A stretch of DNA of 48,294 bases from Tannerella sp. (lineage in GTDB: Bacteria > Bacteroidota > Bacteroidia > Bacteroidales > Tannerellaceae). The notes below the pieces were generated by a model. The model had not been told where the DNA came from and made no database searches. It saw nothing but the letters and a program-made list of their open reading frames with translations. The stretch lies in assembly GCA_031271805.1 (NCBI GenBank), contig JAISUX010000117.1, positions 1 to 48,294 on the forward strand. Reading direction: 5' to 3'. Position numbers and translations under genes: made by a program. Below are positions 45,203 through 48,294 of this stretch, in pieces. The first letter of the stretch is position 1. Each line of letters starts with the position of its first letter.

Positions 45203-45238
45203 AAAAAGGCCTGTGGCGCAATTGCCACAGGCCTTTTT
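45203..45238 (-). terminator. Rho-independent terminator of the gene at 45268
   Basis: A perfect 15-bp stem: AAAAAGGCCTGTGGC (45203-45217) and GCCACAGGCCTTTTT (45224-45238), with a 6-nt loop. Ten G/C-rich pairs are flanked by A and T runs, so it could stop transcripts from both sides. It lies 30 nt past the stop codon at 45268 and is the only strong terminator I see in the window. Confidence 0.92.
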
Positions 45239-45267
45239 CTTATCAATAAATCAGTTTTTTAATCTGT

Positions 45268-48200
45268 TTATTTCACTAAAGCCTTCACTGACTTCTCGCC
45301 TTCGACGCTTACGAATACGATTCCTGCGGGAACCTTAAAGGTAGCCTTGTCGGACGAAATTGTTGTGTTAGTCAATGTCTGGCCAAGGATGTTGTTCACG
45401 ACAACCGTCTTGCCTGCTGCGTTGGTGATGGTTACTTCGCCGTTGCCGCCGATTACCTTCACTACGCTAAGACTTTCGTTAGCTACTACATCACTGATTT
45501 CAACTTCTGCGGTCTTGTCTTTGACGTCAAAGATATCACCTTCGCCCATCAGGTCGGGACGCATATCGTTACGTGTGATGCCGGGGATCATGTCTAAGTC
45601 GATCTTCACCCAACCGCCGTAACCCGGACGGATTTCCTTACCTTGCAGGCGGTCGCGGTCTGTCGTTTCGGATTCGATAACGAAGTTCGACGAGCCTCTT
45701 TCAACGTAGCGGAATGACCATACCCAGTCTTTGTGTTGGTTATTGCTCAGGTCGATGATTGCATGTACGCCTATCGGGGCGTTGATGCTCGACAGAGGAA
45801 GACCCTTAACTGCTCTCAGTTTAGCGAAGTCGATGCAACGTCCGTTGTCCGGGCCGTAGTATTTCGACAGGTCGGCTATCAGGAGTTCAACATCGGGAAG
45901 TTGCTCTTTGTAGAACGGAGCTGCGCCCTTGAGGATGAACAGTTCGTCGCCTACGTGGATTGCCCAGCTGAATGCTATGCGCTCCCAACCGCCGGGGATA
46001 ACCTCGCCGCGAGCTGTGATCTTAACATTCTCCATGTACTGCGGATTCACAACTGCTGTCAGTTTGTCTTCGATCGGCTGTACAAGGTCATAGTTAATAC
46101 CTGTTCCTGTTATCGGGGAGATCTTCGTAGTGCCATCGGCTGCATATATCCACTGGCCGTATTCATAGTCATCTTCAAACAACGGAACGATCTTCTTTGC
46201 ATACATTGCAGTATTGTACATGTAGCGTCCGATTACGTAGCCCTTGTAAGTTGTAGGCGTTGTCGAAGGATTAGTGTCTGCGCATACCGACTCATCGGGA
46301 ACGATCTTAGGATCGACTACGAGCATGTATTGCGGTTTGATCCAACCCGTACCGCGGTTGATATAAGCGGTATCGACATAGAACCAGTAGTTAGTGCCCT
46401 TAACCTTGACGTCGCGATTATTTGCATACTCGTTGAGACCCCACTTGTCGGGAAGTACTACTGACGGGTGAGTGCTGATATTCTTCACGCCGAGGAAGCT
46501 GATGATGTTACCCAGAGAATCGGTGAATTGATCTCCTAATGTACCGTCGGACAGAGTGGGGCAGTTATATTCGTAGCCACCGCCCGATGTCTTATCGGCG
46601 CCGGAGTTCTCGAACAACTTAACCTTCTCGTTACCCAAAGTATGGAATTCGAGGATCAGAGGCTCATCGCTTAATGTTCTCGGGAATGAGTAGTCAGGCT
46701 CGTTCCAGTGGAAGCGACGGTAGATAGGATCTGTGTCGCGTTCGAGGGTGAACGTATTGAGACGATATGCCGCTTCGCCGCGGGTTGTCACTTTCAGGCG
46801 TACCTTGTCATGCTCTTCAACATCCCAAATGAATACTCCGAGTTCATGAGAATCTTCTACGGCTGACGCAATTTGAGTTGCGGCGCTTGTACCGAATCTT
46901 ACTGTGATGTATTGCAGTACGTCGGAGTATGGAGTAGAGAATGCACCGTTGCTGCTTGTGTAGAGTGTCAAGGTGTCGAGACGCTGTATTACTGCAAAGT
47001 AGGTTTGAGTTACTGCGTCGCCCTGAGCGCTTACACCGGGAACATCGAAGTAGGTGTTACGGAAGTAGTAGTACGGGGTTCCGAACATTCCGGAAGGATC
47101 GTCGGTGATACCCGGGGTGTACTTAATGCCTACCAAGTCATTGTCGGCGAGGACATAGTTGTCTTGTGCGCCTACTGTCAGGTAATCGCCCTTAACTGTC
47201 GGGTGGAACTTGTAGTAGTCTTTCAGCAACAGACGATATGCCTGGCGAGCCAAAGGTTTCAGATCGGGAATACCTACGATGCCTTCGGTGTAATACTTAT
47301 ACACATCATTACCGATAGTGGTGTTGTACTTCGTCGGCATGTAACCGAAGTGTTCGAGCGTGATACCGTTCTGGTTGTATCCCAAGTTACTCTTACCGAG
47401 TACATTCAAGTTGTATATGCTCTTATAGTCCTCATAGTCGTTATAACCGGCGCGGCGGTATCCGAACAGACCTCCATTAGGTACATAGTACGGTTTCAGA
47501 TTATCCGTATAGTCATAATCCTTGTTGATCCATACCCAATCCTGGATGATGTCCAAAGGCATTTCTTCGAGTGAGAAGAAGAGGCGATCGCTCGGACGGT
47601 TGTAAACTACATATACTGTAGTATCGGCGCCGCCGGTTGAATAGCCTTCCCAGCCAACATATCTTGCATCGGCGCCTGTAGCGGCGTAATGCCTGTACTT
47701 GAACGCATATACGTCAACCAAAGCCGAGTCAGCGTCGATATAGTTGTAACCAAGCAGCTGGTCGCTCTTAACGTCGGCTGCCAACGGGAAGAATGAGTAC
47801 TTCGTGCTCTTGAACGGATAAAGCTGTTCGATAGTTGCAAACTGACCTTTACCGATAGCCTTTGAAGCAGGTACAACGCCTGCATAGACAATGTTAGTCG
47901 GATCGCCTACTGGACCACCAGTTGTCGGGTCATAAGCCGCCCATGCGGACAGGCCTGAACCGCCCTGATAGTACAGAGGTTCGGTATTGCTTGCGAATAC
48001 ATAAGCATAAGGCAGTGATACGTGTTCAAATTCGCGGTTAGTCAGTTTGAACGGCGAGCCTGCGCCTGCGCGCTTGTTCTCGATTGCCCACTGATAGCAC
48101 GGCATGCGGGTAGGATCTTCGTAATCGCGAGGAGTTACCCAGTAAGCCTGGCAGGTGATCGACCAGATAGGAACGCAGAGGTATTCACCCTTAGCGTTAC

Positions 48201-48294
48201 GGATCAGGTAGAGGTCGTTGCCGATTGTTGCTTTAGGATTGTCATCCGTAGCCGTACAAGCGCTTGCATAACCTAAGCGGATCTGAGTGTTCAG
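45268..48294 (-). CDS. Very large secreted protein, C-terminal 1008 residues (5' end outside window)
   Basis: The frame is open from the stop at 45268 to the right edge, so at least 1008 residues are encoded; the true start is not visible. The protein is rich in Tyr, Asp, Gly and Val, with repeated beta-type segments and phrases such as KGYVIGRYMYN and YVVYNRPSDRLFFSLEE. The tail (GNGEVTITNAAGKTVVVNNILGQTLTNT, ending VSVEGEKSVKALVK) matches the tail of the adjacent large protein and resembles sorting-type C-terminal domains of Bacteroidota. Codon use is strongly biased (GGT, GCT/GCA, ATC, CTG; few ATA or AGG) compared with neighbours, suggesting high expression. It is followed by a strong terminator. 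Function is unknown. Confidence 0.8.
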   Translation of the reverse strand: MNTQIRLGYASACTATDDNPKATIGNDLYLIRNAKGEYLCVPIWSITCQAYWVTPRDYEDPTRMPCYQWAIENKRAGAGSPFKLTNREFEHVSLPYAYVFASNTEPLYYQGGSGLSAWAAYDPTTGGPVGDPTNIVYAGVVPASKAIGKGQFATIEQLYPFKSTKYSFFPLAADVKSDQLLGYNYIDADSALVDVYAFKYRHYAATGADARYVGWEGYSTGGADTTVYVVYNRPSDRLFFSLEEMPLDIIQDWVWINKDYDYTDNLKPYYVPNGGLFGYRRAGYNDYEDYKSIYNLNVLGKSNLGYNQNGITLEHFGYMPTKYNTTIGNDVYKYYTEGIVGIPDLKPLARQAYRLLLKDYYKFHPTVKGDYLTVGAQDNYVLADNDLVGIKYTPGITDDPSGMFGTPYYYFRNTYFDVPGVSAQGDAVTQTYFAVIQRLDTLTLYTSSNGAFSTPYSDVLQYITVRFGTSAATQIASAVEDSHELGVFIWDVEEHDKVRLKVTTRGEAAYRLNTFTLERDTDPIYRRFHWNEPDYSFPRTLSDEPLILEFHTLGNEKVKLFENSGADKTSGGGYEYNCPTLSDGTLGDQFTDSLGNIISFLGVKNISTHPSVVLPDKWGLNEYANNRDVKVKGTNYWFYVDTAYINRGTGWIKPQYMLVVDPKIVPDESVCADTNPSTTPTTYKGYVIGRYMYNTAMYAKKIVPLFEDDYEYGQWIYAADGTTKISPITGTGINYDLVQPIEDKLTAVVNPQYMENVKITARGEVIPGGWERIAFSWAIHVGDELFILKGAAPFYKEQLPDVELLIADLSKYYGPDNGRCIDFAKLRAVKGLPLSSINAPIGVHAIIDLSNNQHKDWVWSFRYVERGSSNFVIESETTDRDRLQGKEIRPGYGGWVKIDLDMIPGITRNDMRPDLMGEGDIFDVKDKTAEVEISDVVANESLSVVKVIGGNGEVTITNAAGKTVVVNNILGQTLTNTTISSDKATFKVPAGIVFVSVEGEKSVKALVK

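Overview
The window is a stretch of a Bacteroidales (Bacteroidota) chromosome. The evidence is the start of a SusC/RagA-type TonB-dependent receptor, a Mfa/Fim-like fimbrillin lipoprotein, BACON and FGE domains, two giant secreted proteins with matching C-terminal sorting-like tails, a DPP-IV-type peptidase, a glycine-lipid acyltransferase pair, and repeated promoters of the Bacteroidota form TTTG-N19..22-TAnnTTTG. No tRNA, rRNA, CRISPR array or insertion sequence was seen. Genus cannot be fixed from the sequence.

Layout. (1) 1-1036: 5' part of a susC-like gene (minus strand) behind a leader of about 375 nt that carries a (GA)20 dinucleotide run inside a small upstream ORF. (2) 1037-20056: one tightly packed minus-strand run of sixteen genes. 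It starts with the division and cell-wall (dcw) genes rsmH-ftsL-ftsI-murE-mraY-murD-ftsW-murG-murC-ftsQ-ftsA-ftsZ and continues 27 nt later into a glycine cleavage set gcvT-gcvH-gcvPA-gcvPB. Many joints are 1-4 nt overlaps, so the whole run may be one transcript. mraZ is not in its usual place upstream of rsmH. (3) 20279-23211: plus-strand operon of two acyltransferases resembling GlsA/GlsB (glycine or ornithine aminolipid synthesis) and a NahK-like sugar kinase. (4) 23228-27707: GT2 glycosyltransferase, a BACON/FGE lipoprotein with a possible pseudoknot leader, a secreted cupin, an AraC regulator, and a SlyD-like FKBP with a cysteine-rich tail. (5) 27724-34490: aroC, an S41 protease lipoprotein with rlmH, nadC, a fimbrillin-like lipoprotein, a WlbB-like acetyltransferase and an RsmI-like methyltransferase. 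(6) 34511-42376: rsmF-like, ppk1, a YfcE-type phosphoesterase, a VapBC-type toxin-antitoxin pair, a DPP-IV-like peptidase and a YhcC-like radical SAM protein. (7) 42305-48294: two very large secreted proteins with related C-terminal tails, separated by a textbook terminator; the second runs off the right edge.

The dcw genes make lipid II from UDP-MurNAc (MurC, D, E, MraY, MurG) and build the division machine (FtsZ, A, Q, L, W, I). The strongest candidates for new biology are the GA-repeat leader of the susC-like gene, which could act as a translational phase switch; the pseudoknot-like leader at 24351-24403; the twin TTCGCGAA palindromes between ppk and the phosphoesterase; and the unusual FtsZ. 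All readings are from sequence inspection and recalled family knowledge only; no search was run.
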